A DNA stretch of 51,753 bases, taken from Streptomyces sp. ISL-43. Lineage in GTDB: Bacteria; Actinomycetota; Actinomycetes; Streptomycetales; Streptomycetaceae. The notes under the pieces were generated by a model. The model made no database searches, was not told the DNA's origin, and worked only from the letters and a program-made list of their open reading frames with translations. The position numbers were made by a program, and so were the translations under genes. The first letter of the stretch is position 1. The number at the start of each line of letters is the position of its first letter. The DNA lies in contig NZ_JAGGOT010000054.1 in assembly GCF_018614195.1 (NCBI RefSeq), forward strand, positions 1 through 51,753. Direction: 5' to 3'. Positions 1 through 10,943 of this stretch are shown one piece after another.

Positions 1-114
1 GGGTGGGGTGTCGGCCGGGACTGCATGATTTTTGGCGCCCCGGGTCATGCTTCGACGGGTGCGGGCCTGTCCGCGCCACAAATCACGTTTTACGTCCCGG
101 CCGACACCCCACCC
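1..114. repeat. Large imperfect inverted repeat (MITE-like or bidirectional hairpin)
   Basis: Bases 1-20 and 95-114 are exact reverse complements. Inside them, 27-38 pairs with 73-84 with one mismatch, leaving a loop of about 34 nt (39-72). The element starts at the first base of the window, so the left arm may continue outside it. It lies downstream of the acyl-CoA dehydrogenase operon and could terminate transcription, but nested arms this long also fit a small non-autonomous transposable element. No target duplication can be checked. Confidence 0.7.
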
Positions 115-130
115 CACCCCCGTCCCCGGC

Positions 131-219
131 ACGGGTTCCCGTCCGCACCCGTTCTCGGTACAGGTTCCCGTCCGCACCCCGTTCTCGGTACGGGTTCCCG
201 TCCGCACCCGCTTCTCGGT
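131..219. repeat. Tandem repeat, three copies of a 29-30 bp unit
   Basis: Three adjacent units at 131-159, 160-189 and 190-219 share the core gttcccgtccgcacc followed by gttctcggt. They lie just past the stop codon of the acyl-CoA dehydrogenase, between it and the inverted repeat at 1-114. The units abut with no spacers. Nothing in them looks coding. Confidence 0.8.
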
Positions 220-231
220 TCGGTTCCGGCG

Positions 232-1389
232 TTAGTAGGACTTGGGGAGGCCCAGGGTTTGGTGGGAGATGAAGTTGAGGATCATCTCGCGGCTGACCGG
301 GGCGATGCGGGCCACGCGGGAGGCCGTGATGAGGGCGGCCAGGCCGTATTCGCGGGTGAGGCCGTTGCCGCCCAGGGTGTGGACGGACTGGTCCACCGCG
401 CGGACGCAGGCCTCTGCGGCGGCGTACTTGGCCATGTTCGCGGCTTCGCCGGCGCCCATGTCGTCGCCGGCGTCGTAGAGGTGGGCGGCCTTCTGCATCA
501 TCAGGCGGGCCAGTTCCAGCTCGATGTGGGCGGCCGCGAGCGGGTGGGCGATGGCCTGGTGGGCGCCGATGGGGTTCTTCCAGACCTGGCGGGTCTTGGC
601 GTAGTCGACGGCCTTGGCGAGTGCGTAGCGGCCCATGCCGATGGCGAAGGCCGCGGTCATGATCCGTTCCGGGTTGAGGCCCGCGAAGAGTTGGAGGAGG
701 CCCGCGTCCTCGTCTCCGACCAGGGCGGAGGAAGGGAGTCGTACGTCGTCCAGGGTGAGCTCGAACTGCTTTTCCGCCGCTTGGAGTTCCATGTCGATCA
801 CGGTGTGGGCGAAGCCCGGGGTGTCGCGGGGGACGATGAACAGGCAGGGCTTGAGGCTGCCGGTCCGGGCGTCTTCCGTGCGGCCGACGATGAGGGTGGC
901 GTCCGCGATGTCGACGCCGGAGATGAAGACCTTGCGGCCGGTCAGGATCCAGTCGTCGCCGTCGCGGCGGGCGGTGGTGGTGATGCGGTGGGAGTTGGAG
1001 CCGGCGTCGGGCTCGGTGATGCCGAAGGCCATGGTGCGGGTGCCGTCGGCGAGGCCGGGGAGCCAGGCCTGCTTCTGGGCGTCGGTGCCGAAGCGGGAGA
1101 TGACCGTGCCGCAGATGGCGGGTGAGACGACCATCATGAGGAGGGGGCAGCCCGCGGCGCCGAGTTCTTCGAGGACGATGGAGAGTTCGGCGATGCCGCC
1201 GCCTCCGCCACCGTACTCCTCGGGGAGGTTGACCCCGAGGTAGCCGAGCTTGGCGGCGTCCGCCCACAGTTCGTCGGGGTGGCCGCCCTCGCGGGCGAGG
1301 CGCGCGAGGTATTCGCGGCCGTACTTCTGGCCGAGGGCGGCGACCGCCTTGCGCAGGGCCGTGTGTTCTTCCGTTTCGATGGAGCTCAT
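232..1389 (-). CDS. Acyl-CoA dehydrogenase, last gene of the acyl-CoA carboxylase operon
   Basis: This 385-residue flavoprotein should desaturate an acyl-CoA at the alpha-beta position and pass electrons to ETF. The N-terminal helical domain contains PEEYGGGGGG. The middle beta domain has the FAD/substrate motif GITEPDAGSNS, followed by WILTGRKVFISG. The C-terminal helical domain ends in LGGNGLTREYG. The start ATG overlaps the stop of the biotin carboxylase gene as ATGA, so translation is coupled. Oddity: the usual C-terminal EGT segment that often carries the catalytic glutamate is replaced by ARIAPVSREM, so the base may sit elsewhere, as in isovaleryl-CoA dehydrogenases. By context it resembles AtuD (citronellyl-CoA dehydrogenase) or an isovaleryl-type enzyme. 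The substrate is inferred. Confidence 0.9.
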   Translation of the reverse strand: MSSIETEEHTALRKAVAALGQKYGREYLARLAREGGHPDELWADAAKLGYLGVNLPEEYGGGGGGIAELSIVLEELGAAGCPLLMMVVSPAICGTVISRFGTDAQKQAWLPGLADGTRTMAFGITEPDAGSNSHRITTTARRDGDDWILTGRKVFISGVDIADATLIVGRTEDARTGSLKPCLFIVPRDTPGFAHTVIDMELQAAEKQFELTLDDVRLPSSALVGDEDAGLLQLFAGLNPERIMTAAFAIGMGRYALAKAVDYAKTRQVWKNPIGAHQAIAHPLAAAHIELELARLMMQKAAHLYDAGDDMGAGEAANMAKYAAAEACVRAVDQSVHTLGGNGLTREYGLAALITASRVARIAPVSREMILNFISHQTLGLPKSY

Positions 1390-3338
1390 GCTTCCTCCTG
1401 GACTACGGCGAGCAGGGCGCCGAATTCGACCTGCTGGCCGGTGACGGCGTGGAGCGCGGTGAGCGTGCCGGAGGCGGGCGCGAGGATGCGGTGTTCCATC
1501 TTCATGGCCTCCAGCCAGAGCAGGGGCTGGCCGGCGGTGACGGGGGTGCCGGGGGCGAGGCCCTCGGCGACGCGGACGACGGTGCCGGGCATGGGGGCGA
1601 GCAGGGAGCCTGGTTCGGTGCGGTCCTGGGGGTCCGCGAACCGGGGTACCGGGGTCAGGGTGTGGGCGCCCCCGCCGTACGTGGAGTCCACATGGACGTC
1701 GGGGGTGTTCGAATTTTGTTTCACGTGGAACGTCCGTCGGACGCCCTCGATTTCCAGGGTGACCAGCTCCGGTGTGGCCGACAGGACCCGGATACCGGGG
1801 TGGTCCACCAGCTCCGGGGAGCCGCTGCGGGCCGGGCGGTAGCGGACCTCGTATGCGGTTCCGGCTGCCGTGTAGTGGCGGGTCTGCGGCTGGGAGCGGA
1901 GGTTGCGCCAGCCCCCGATCCGGGCGGCGAGCGGGGCGTGGGGGGCGGGGGCCGTCTCGGCGAGGGCCGCGGCGACGGCGGCGGCGAGGGCGGCCGGCCC
2001 GGCGTCCGGGGCGGCTTCGGTGAGGGCCGGCAGGTGGCGGTCGTAGAAGCCGGTGTCGAGGTGCCCGGCCTCGAACTCCGGGTGCCGCAGGGACCGTACG
2101 AGGAGCTCGCGGTTGGTGGCCAGTCCGTGGATCCGGGCTCCGGCGAGGGCGTGGGCGAGGGCGCGGACGGCCTCGGCACGCGTCGGGGCGTGCGCGACGA
2201 CCTTGGCGAGCATGGGGTCGTAGTGGATGGAGACGGTGTCGCCGTCGGTGAAGCCGGTGTCCACGCGGACCTCGCCGGGGACGGCGAGGGTCTGCAGGAT
2301 CCCGGTCTGCGGGCGCCAGTCCTTCGCCGGGTCCTCGGCGTAGAGGCGGGCCTCGACAGCGTGCCCGGAGGGCTGCGGAGGGTTCAGCGGCAGGGGCGCG
2401 CCCTCGGCGATCCGCAGCTGAAGTGCGACGAGGTCGAGCCCGAAGACGGCTTCGGTGACCGGGTGTTCCACCTGGAGGCGGGTGTTCATCTCCAGGAAGT
2501 ACGGGCGGCCGTCGGCGGTGACGAGGAACTCGACGGTGCCCGCGCCCTGGTACGAGACCGCCCGCGCGGCGGCGACGGCCGCCTCGTGCAGGCTCGCGCG
2601 CAGCGTCTCGGGCAGGCCGGGCGCGGGGGCCTCCTCGATGACCTTCTGGTGGCGCCGCTGGAGGGAGCAGTCGCGGGTGCCGAGCGCCCAGACGGTGCCG
2701 TGGGCGTCGGCGAGGACCTGTACCTCGACGTGGCGGCCCCGCTCGACGTAGGGCTCCGCGAAGACCTCGTCGTCGCCGAAGGCGGAGCGGGCCTCGGCGC
2801 GGGCCGCCTCCAGCTCCTCCTTGAGCGCGTGGAGGTCCCGTACGACCCGCATCCCGCGGCCTCCGCCGCCCGCCGCCGCCTTGAGGAGCAGGGGGAGGTC
2901 GGCGGCTGCGGCCGTGTGCGGATCGACGGGCTCCAGGAGCGGGACCCCGGCGGCGCGCATCAGCTCCTTGGCCCGGGTCTTGGACGCCATGGCCTCGATG
3001 GCCCGGGGCGGCGGCCCGATCCAGGTGAGTCCGGCGGCCTGGACCTCGCGGGCGAAGGCGGCGTTCTCGGAGAGGAAGCCGTAGCCGGGGTGGACGGCGT
3101 CGGCGCCCGCCGCGAGGGCGGCCCTGATGACCAGGTCGCCGCGCAGGTAGGTGTCCGCGGGGGCTGCCCCGGGCAGCCGTACGGCGGCGTCGGCCGTGCG
3201 CACGTGCAGGGCGTCGGCGTCGGGGTCGGAGTGGACGGCGACGGTGGCCAGGCCCAGGGCGCGGGCGGTGCGGAAGACGCGGACGGCGATCTCGCCGCGG
3301 TTGGCGACCAGTACGGAGCGGAGGGTCTTCTGTGTCAT
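1386..3338 (-). CDS. Acyl-CoA carboxylase alpha chain (biotin carboxylase plus biotin carrier domain)
   Basis: This 650-residue protein carboxylates its own biotin with ATP and bicarbonate and hands CO2 to the beta chain encoded just upstream. VLVANRGEIAVRVF marks the biotin-carboxylase N-domain. An ATP-grasp domain follows, with LLKAAAGGGGRGMRVV and EMNTRLQVEHPVTE. The C-terminus is a biotinyl domain with EAMKMEH, the biotinylated lysine being near residue 613. The ATG at 3338 gives a conventional N-terminus. A GTG at 3350, overlapping the upstream TGA as GTGA, is an alternative that matches the other operon junctions and would add four residues. The architecture is that of methylcrotonyl- or geranyl-CoA carboxylase alpha chains. 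The substrate cannot be fixed from sequence alone. Confidence 0.93.
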   Translation of the reverse strand: MTQKTLRSVLVANRGEIAVRVFRTARALGLATVAVHSDPDADALHVRTADAAVRLPGAAPADTYLRGDLVIRAALAAGADAVHPGYGFLSENAAFAREVQAAGLTWIGPPPRAIEAMASKTRAKELMRAAGVPLLEPVDPHTAAAADLPLLLKAAAGGGGRGMRVVRDLHALKEELEAARAEARSAFGDDEVFAEPYVERGRHVEVQVLADAHGTVWALGTRDCSLQRRHQKVIEEAPAPGLPETLRASLHEAAVAAARAVSYQGAGTVEFLVTADGRPYFLEMNTRLQVEHPVTEAVFGLDLVALQLRIAEGAPLPLNPPQPSGHAVEARLYAEDPAKDWRPQTGILQTLAVPGEVRVDTGFTDGDTVSIHYDPMLAKVVAHAPTRAEAVRALAHALAGARIHGLATNRELLVRSLRHPEFEAGHLDTGFYDRHLPALTEAAPDAGPAALAAAVAAALAETAPAPHAPLAARIGGWRNLRSQPQTRHYTAAGTAYEVRYRPARSGSPELVDHPGIRVLSATPELVTLEIEGVRRTFHVKQNSNTPDVHVDSTYGGGAHTLTPVPRFADPQDRTEPGSLLAPMPGTVVRVAEGLAPGTPVTAGQPLLWLEAMKMEHRILAPASGTLTALHAVTGQQVEFGALLAVVQEEA

Positions 3339-3346
3339 CTGGGGGC

Positions 3347-6794
<3,448 letters not shown>

Positions 6795-6798
<4 letters not shown>

Positions 6799-7595
6799 CG
6801 GGAGGTCCCCGGCGCGCGGCCCGGGCCGGCCGGGCCGGCAAAAGCCTGGGCGATGTCGAGCCAGCGGTCGGCGTCGGGGCCCGCCGCCGTCAGGGCCAGG
6901 TCGGCGCGGTGGGCCCGCTGGGTCACCAGCAGGCAGAAGTCGAGGGCCGGGCCGGTGACCCGCTGCGGCGCGTCCTCGGGCCCGTACGTCCACACCTCGG
7001 CGGAGCCGGGAGCGGTCAGCTCGATCCGGAACTCCCCCGCCGGCGCCGCGAGGCCCCGTACCGCGTACGCGTAGTCGCGCGCCCGTACGCCGATCCGCGC
7101 GACGTGCCGCAGCCGGGCCGTCGGGACGCGGCGTACGCCGAGCGCGTCGGCGATGTCCTGGCCGTGCGCCCAGGTCTCCATCAGGCGGGCGCTCGCCATC
7201 GACGCGGCCTTCATCGGCGGCCCGTACCAGGGGAACTTGGCCTCGGGCGAAGCGGCGGCGAGCGCCTCGTCGAGGGCGTCGCGGCCGGCCCGCCAGCGGG
7301 CCAGCAGGTCGGCGGGGGCCAGCGCGGCCCCCTCCTCGGCTCCCGCGTCGACGAAGGTGTCGGGGGCCTTGAGGGCCTCCTCGACCAGTACCGCGAAGCC
7401 GGTGGCATCGGTGAGGGCGAGCAGCGAGGCCCGGTCGGTCCAGTGCAGGTGGGCGATCTGGTGGGCGACGCTCCAGCCGGGCGCGGGCGTGGGCCGCGCC
7501 CAGTCGGGTGCGGACAACTCCCCTACCAGGGAGTCGAGTTCCCTGCCCTCCTCGCGAAGATCGACGAAGACGGCGACAGCGGACGGATCGGGCAC
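6795..7595 (-). CDS. TIGR03084-family protein, DinB/maleylpyruvate isomerase-like fold; first operon gene
   Basis: This 266-residue protein resembles actinobacterial TIGR03084 proteins of the DinB/MDMPI helical-bundle superfamily, which often bind a metal through histidines. Visible are WSVAHQIAHLHWTDRAS (His residues near 45-50) and ETWAHGQDIADALGV near 140-150. The pattern matches the mycothiol-dependent maleylpyruvate isomerase N-terminal domain. The GTG start is chosen because AAGGGGAG sits about 7 nt upstream. It leads the operon and is coupled to the AtuA-like gene through a GTGA overlap. Its role in acyl-CoA breakdown is unknown; it may act on a thiol or CoA adduct, which is inference only. 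Confidence 0.85.
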
Positions 7596-7651
7596 GGGTG
7601 CGCTCCCCTTCTCGGCGTGAGGGGAAGCCTGGCACCCGTCAGGAAAACAAT

Positions 7652-7663
7652 CAAGCGTGCTTG
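7652..7663. promoter_or_regulatory. Candidate TetR-type operator upstream of the carboxylase operon
   Basis: CAAGC-GT-GCTTG is a perfect inverted repeat about 57 nt upstream of the operon's first start codon and 139 nt before the divergent HAD gene. Short dyads of this form are common TetR-family operators near acyl-CoA catabolic genes in actinobacteria. No regulator gene is adjacent, so the binding protein would be encoded elsewhere. Confidence 0.45.
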
Positions 7664-7801
7664 CATTATTTTTCGAAGCGCTGCCGATCCGGCGGAGTTC
7701 GGGTCAACTGGGGGCGGGAAGGGGTGATTTGGGAGGAGCGGACCGCCATCGGCCGCTGCGGGGCTTGCGCGTGCCGCGCGGCCGCGGCGAGGATCGGCGC
7801 C

Positions 7802-8653
7802 ATGATCGAGGAGACGGACAAGGACACGTTCAAGGACACGGACACGGTCGCGGGCTCGGGCACGGGCACGGGCACGGACACGGTCGCGGGCTCGGGCACG
7901 GGCACGGACACGGACACGGACGGGGTCACGGTCGCGGACGCGGGCAAGCGCACGGCCGACGGCACGGTCAAGGGCGTGATGTTCGACTTCTCCGGCACCC
8001 TCTTCCGGGTCGAGCCCACCGCGGACTGGCTCCGCGCGGTGGTGGCGGAAGCCGGACTCGACCTGCCCGAGGCCGAACTCGCCGACTGCGCCCGCCGCCT
8101 GGAGCAAGCCGGCGCCCTCCCCGGAGGGGCGAACCCGCGTCGGCTGCCGCCCCGGCTGGAGACGCTGTGGCGGGAGCGCGACCTGAGCTCCGCGAAGCAC
8201 CGGGCGGCCTACACCGCTCTTGCCCGGGAGGCGTCACTGCCCTCGCCGGAGCTGGCCGACGCCCTGTACGACCGGCACCGCACCCCCGCGGCCTGGCGGC
8301 CCTACCCCGATACCGCCTCCACGCTCGGCGCCCTGCGCGAGCGGGGCGTCCCGGTCGCCGTCGTCAGCAACATCGGCTGGGACCTGCGGCCCGTCTTCCG
8401 GGCCCACGGCCTCCACCACCTCGTCGACGCCTACCTGCTCTCCTTCGAGCACGGGGTGCAGAAGCCCGACCCCGGGCTCTTCCGGGCCGCCTGCGAAGCG
8501 CTCGGGCAGGCGCCCGCCGACGTGCTCATGGTCGGCGACGACCCCGTCGCGGACGCGGGGGCCGCCGCCCTGGGGTGCCGGGTCGAACTGGTCCGCCACC
8601 TGCCGGTCGAGCAGCGGCCGGACGGGCTGGGCGCGGTGCTCGAACTGCTCTGA
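7802..8653 (+). CDS. HAD-superfamily hydrolase with a repetitive N-terminus
   Basis: This 283-residue protein starts at an ATG preceded by GAGGA. The first 57 or so residues are a Thr/Asp/Gly repeat (TDTVAGSGTGT units) encoded by 6-bp repeats. The HAD core then begins at VMFDFSGTLF. Motif I is D-x-S-G-T: the nucleophile Asp is present but the second Asp of phosphatases is Ser. A C1 cap follows, then VVSNIGW (motif II), KPDPGLF (motif III Lys) and MVGDDPVADA (motif IV). The layout matches HAD-IA enzymes such as haloacid dehalogenases or reduced-activity phosphatases; the substrate is unknown. A shorter product from GTG/ATG at about 7976 would remove the repeat. Confidence 0.8.
   Translation: MIEETDKDTFKDTDTVAGSGTGTGTDTVAGSGTGTDTDTDGVTVADAGKRTADGTVKGVMFDFSGTLFRVEPTADWLRAVVAEAGLDLPEAELADCARRLEQAGALPGGANPRRLPPRLETLWRERDLSSAKHRAAYTALAREASLPSPELADALYDRHRTPAAWRPYPDTASTLGALRERGVPVAVVSNIGWDLRPVFRAHGLHHLVDAYLLSFEHGVQKPDPGLFRAACEALGQAPADVLMVGDDPVADAGAAALGCRVELVRHLPVEQRPDGLGAVLELL
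7838..7922. repeat. Hexanucleotide-type repeat in the 5' end of the HAD gene
   Basis: Units of ggcacg and gacacg alternate here, and a longer block (acacggtcgcgggctcgggc) occurs twice. It encodes a Thr-Asp/Gly-rich stretch that is not part of the HAD fold. Confidence 0.75.
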
Positions 8654-8663
8654 GGCGGCCGGC

Positions 8664-9194
8664 TCACGCCCCGACGAGGGACGCTCGGGCGGGTACGGAC
8701 GCGGACGCCGAGACGGGTACGGACGCGGATCCCGGTGCGCCGCGGCGGGTCAGGTCCATCGTCCAGTTGAGGACCCAGCTCTCGCCCTGGTCGGCGGAGA
8801 AGAACTGCTCCCAGCGCGGGGTGTCCGTCCGCGTCCCCGACCACACGAAACGCACCAGGACCGGCACGCCCTCGCAGGTGTCCTCGCCGTGGAAGACGCC
8901 CCTGCCGGTACCCGGCTCGAAGCTGCCGGCGACGGGCGGGAAGAGCGTCCCGGTCCCGGCGCTCGCCCAGTTCAGGGTCCACCGGCCTCGCTCGTGGTCG
9001 TAGAGCCGCAGGGTCAGTCCGGCGGCGCCCTTCGTCGGGAACTCGATCTCGTCGAAGTTCGCGGCGCCGCCGAAGTGGCGGGTGGCCCGGGAGATCCCCG
9101 GGAACACCTGCCATCCGCAGTCGGCGTCCAGGGCGTCGACGAGCCGGTGGTTGGCTACGTCCCAGGTGCCGACGAGGAAGTCGAAGTCGTTCAT
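8664..9194 (-). CDS. Hypothetical lipocalin-like protein, divergent to a WYL regulator
   Basis: This 176-residue protein begins MNDFDFLVGTWDV. A start of this kind is seen in small beta-barrel (lipocalin/DUF1579-like) proteins whose FLVGTW strand opens the barrel. Repeated beta strands (GRWTLNWASAGTG, SWVLNWTMDL) support that fold. No catalytic motif is visible. The last 25 residues are a Ser/Val/Ala repeat outside the fold. AGGGGAG lies about 6 nt before the ATG. It is transcribed divergently from the YafY/WYL regulator and shares its promoter region, so it is the likely target of that regulator. Confidence 0.7.
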   Translation of the reverse strand: MNDFDFLVGTWDVANHRLVDALDADCGWQVFPGISRATRHFGGAANFDEIEFPTKGAAGLTLRLYDHERGRWTLNWASAGTGTLFPPVAGSFEPGTGRGVFHGEDTCEGVPVLVRFVWSGTRTDTPRWEQFFSADQGESWVLNWTMDLTRRGAPGSASVPVSASASVPARASLVGA

Positions 9195-9274
9195 ACGCGT
9201 TCTCCCCTGAGTGTTCCGGTGGGCGGCGCGAGCTTCCCGCGAGCCTTTCGGTACCGATGGGGATGACCGTAGGA

Positions 9275-9307
9275 GCACTCCACTGACATCCTGTGTCAGT
9301 GGAGTGC
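9275..9307. promoter_or_regulatory. 33-bp perfect dyad, probable WYL regulator operator
   Basis: Bases 9275-9288 and 9294-9307 are exact 14-bp reverse complements around a 5-bp centre. The right arm contains the likely ribosome-binding site (GTGGAG) of the regulator gene, whose ATG begins at 9310. Binding here could block transcription and translation start of the regulator, and it lies 81 bp from the divergent gene start. Confidence 0.85.
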
Positions 9308-9309
9308 AC

Positions 9310-10551
9310 ATGAAATCCAGCCGACTGCTCTCGATCCTGCTCCTGCTCCAGACCAGGGGCCGGATGACCGCCGCCGAGCTCGCCGAGGAGCTGGAGGTGT
9401 CCGTCCGTACGGTCTACCGCGACGCGGAGGCGCTGGCCGCCTCCGGCGTCCCGCTGTACGGCGACGCCGGCCACAGCGGCGGCTACCAGCTCCTCGACGG
9501 CTACCGCACCCGTCTCACCGGCCTGGCCCCGGGCGAGGCGGAGGCCCTCTTCCTCACCTCGATGCCCGGCCCGGCCGCCGAACTGGGCCTCGGCCGGGCC
9601 CTGTCCGCCGCCCAGCTGAAACTGCGCGCCGCCCTGCCTGCGGAGCTGCGCGCGCAGGCCGACCGGATGCGGCTGCGGTTCCACCTGGACGCACCCGGCT
9701 GGTACGCGGAACACGAGGAGACCCCGCACCTGGGGCGGATCGCCGACGCGGTGTGGCGGGGCCGGGTGATCGAGGTCCGGTACCGGCGCTGGAAGGCGCC
9801 CCACGAGGTGGACCGGCGCCTGGCCCCGTACGGGCTGGTCCTGAAGGCGGGGCGCTGGTACTTGGTCGCGGGTGCGGCGGCGGGGGCGGGCGCGGCGGGG
9901 GCTCCGGGCGGGCCCGGGGAGCCGGCGGCCGTGGAGCCGGTGGCCGTGGAGCCGGCCGGGCCGTACACCTACCGGGTGGACCAGGTCCTGGCGGTGCGGG
10001 AGACGGGCGAGGAGTGCGTGCTCCCGGACGGCTTCGAGCTGGCCGCCCACTGGCGGCGGACCCAGGCGGAGTTCCACGAGCGGCTGCACCCGGAGAAAGC
10101 GGAGGTACGGCTTTCCGCGCGGGGAGCGGCCCGGCTGACCGGCGCCCAGGCCAAGGCCCTGGCGGCCGTCGGGGCCCCGGACCCGGAACTGCCCGGGTGG
10201 ACGCGGGCGGTGCTGCCGATCGAGTCGCAGGCGCACGCGGAGGCGCAGTTCCTGGAGCTGGGGGCGGAGGCGGAGGTCCTCGCCCCGCCGGCGCTGCGGG
10301 AGCGGATCGGAGCGGTGGCCGCGGCGATGGCGGCCCGGTACGGGTCCGGGGCCGCCGAGCCCAGGGCCGGGGCCGCCGAGCCCAGGGCCGGGGCCGCCGA
10401 GCCCGGGGCCGGGGCCGGGGCCGCCGCGACAGGCGCCGGACACGCGGCAGGGGCTGCAGGGGCTGCGGTTGCCGCTGGGACGGGGGCCGCCGGGCCCGGA
10501 GCGAAGGCCCCGGCCAGTGCCGGAAAGCACACCCCGGAGAATGCCGGCTGA
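9310..10551 (+). CDS. YafY-type HTH/WYL transcriptional regulator with an Ala-rich tail
   Basis: This 413-residue regulator has an N-terminal winged helix of the DeoR/HTH_11 kind (MTAAELAEELEVSVRTVYR, then DAEALAASGVPLYGDAGHSGGY). A WYL domain follows, with WYL itself replaced by WYLVAG at about residue 184-189 (GRWYLVAG). An Ala/Gly/Pro insertion separates it from the C-terminal WCX-like extension. The last 70 or so residues are an Ala/Gly/Pro low-complexity tail partly encoded by three 21-bp repeats. WYL proteins sense ligands or nucleic acid and usually regulate a neighbour. The 33-bp dyad over its start suggests autorepression together with the divergent lipocalin-like gene. Confidence 0.88.
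   Translation: MKSSRLLSILLLLQTRGRMTAAELAEELEVSVRTVYRDAEALAASGVPLYGDAGHSGGYQLLDGYRTRLTGLAPGEAEALFLTSMPGPAAELGLGRALSAAQLKLRAALPAELRAQADRMRLRFHLDAPGWYAEHEETPHLGRIADAVWRGRVIEVRYRRWKAPHEVDRRLAPYGLVLKAGRWYLVAGAAAGAGAAGAPGGPGEPAAVEPVAVEPAGPYTYRVDQVLAVRETGEECVLPDGFELAAHWRRTQAEFHERLHPEKAEVRLSARGAARLTGAQAKALAAVGAPDPELPGWTRAVLPIESQAHAEAQFLELGAEAEVLAPPALRERIGAVAAAMAARYGSGAAEPRAGAAEPRAGAAEPGAGAGAAATGAGHAAGAAGAAVAAGTGAAGPGAKAPASAGKHTPENAG
10348..10410. repeat. Three 21-bp tandem repeats at the 3' end of the WYL regulator
   Basis: Units 10348-10368, 10369-10389 and 10390-10410 are near identical and encode AAEPRAG repeats in the C-terminal tail. The frame is preserved. Confidence 0.9.
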
Positions 10552-10568
10552 GGCCTTCCCTCCGCCCC

Positions 10569-10590
10569 CGCGGAGCTGGGATGCTCCGCG
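10569..10590. terminator. Hairpin between the WYL regulator and the small secreted protein gene
   Basis: CGCGGAGC (10569-10576) pairs exactly with GCTCCGCG (10583-10590) around a 6-nt loop. It ends one base before the next ATG, so it may attenuate or mask the downstream start as well as terminate. There is no T-tract. Confidence 0.4.
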
Positions 10591-10591
10591 C

Positions 10592-10825
10592 ATGACGACT
10601 CCCCGGATGTACTTCGCGGCTGCCGCGCTGAGCACCCTCGCGCTGGGCGTGACCATGGCGAGCGGCTGGGGTCAGGACTATCCGGACGGGGAGAGCACCG
10701 GCGCCGGCACCTCGCTCTCCGCCTGGTCCGCGGACTGGCCGACGGGCTCGGTCCACGTAGAGGCGAACGTCCAGCACGCGGACGTGGCGCCGCCGCGGAC
10801 CGACAGCGACATCGTCTGGAACTGA
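10592..10825 (+). CDS. Small secreted hypothetical protein
   Basis: This 77-residue protein begins MTTPRMYFAAAALSTLALG, a signal peptide with a single hydrophobic segment. The mature part is Asp/Ser/Gly-rich without cysteines or a recognisable domain. A -10-like GATGCT lies 6 nt before the ATG, inside a hairpin. Coding is supported by the signal peptide and codon usage. I do not recognise the family. Confidence 0.6.
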   Translation: MTTPRMYFAAAALSTLALGVTMASGWGQDYPDGESTGAGTSLSAWSADWPTGSVHVEANVQHADVAPPRTDSDIVWN

Positions 10826-10882
10826 CCCCGACCGCCCCGGCCACCTGCCCGGACCCGACCCGACGTGGCTTGAACTCCCCCT

Positions 10883-10908
10883 GGAACTAGGGGTGTCGGT
10901 ATACCGTC
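10883..10908 (+). promoter_or_regulatory. ECF-sigma-type promoter for the coiled-coil/haem-oxygenase-like cassette
   Basis: GGAAC (10883-10887) is separated by 17 nt from CGTC (10905-10908). This matches the GGAAC / CGTC signature recognised by ECF sigma factors of the SigE kind (envelope stress). It lies 36 bp before the start codon of the membrane protein. The assignment rests on motif matching only. Confidence 0.5.
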
Positions 10909-10943
10909 GTTGCCGACGAGGGTGGGCAAGGGGCTGGAGTGGC

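Noticed and set aside
131..219. CRISPR-like repeats
   Set aside because: The units abut with no spacers and only three copies occur. It is a tandem repeat.
25..1125. Long plus-strand open frames over the dehydrogenase and carboxylase genes
   Set aside because: They are antisense shadows of high-GC genes; the minus-strand frames carry the conserved domains.
7802..7980. Separate small gene in the Thr/Asp/Gly repeat
   Set aside because: It is in frame with the HAD protein and has no independent start or domain.
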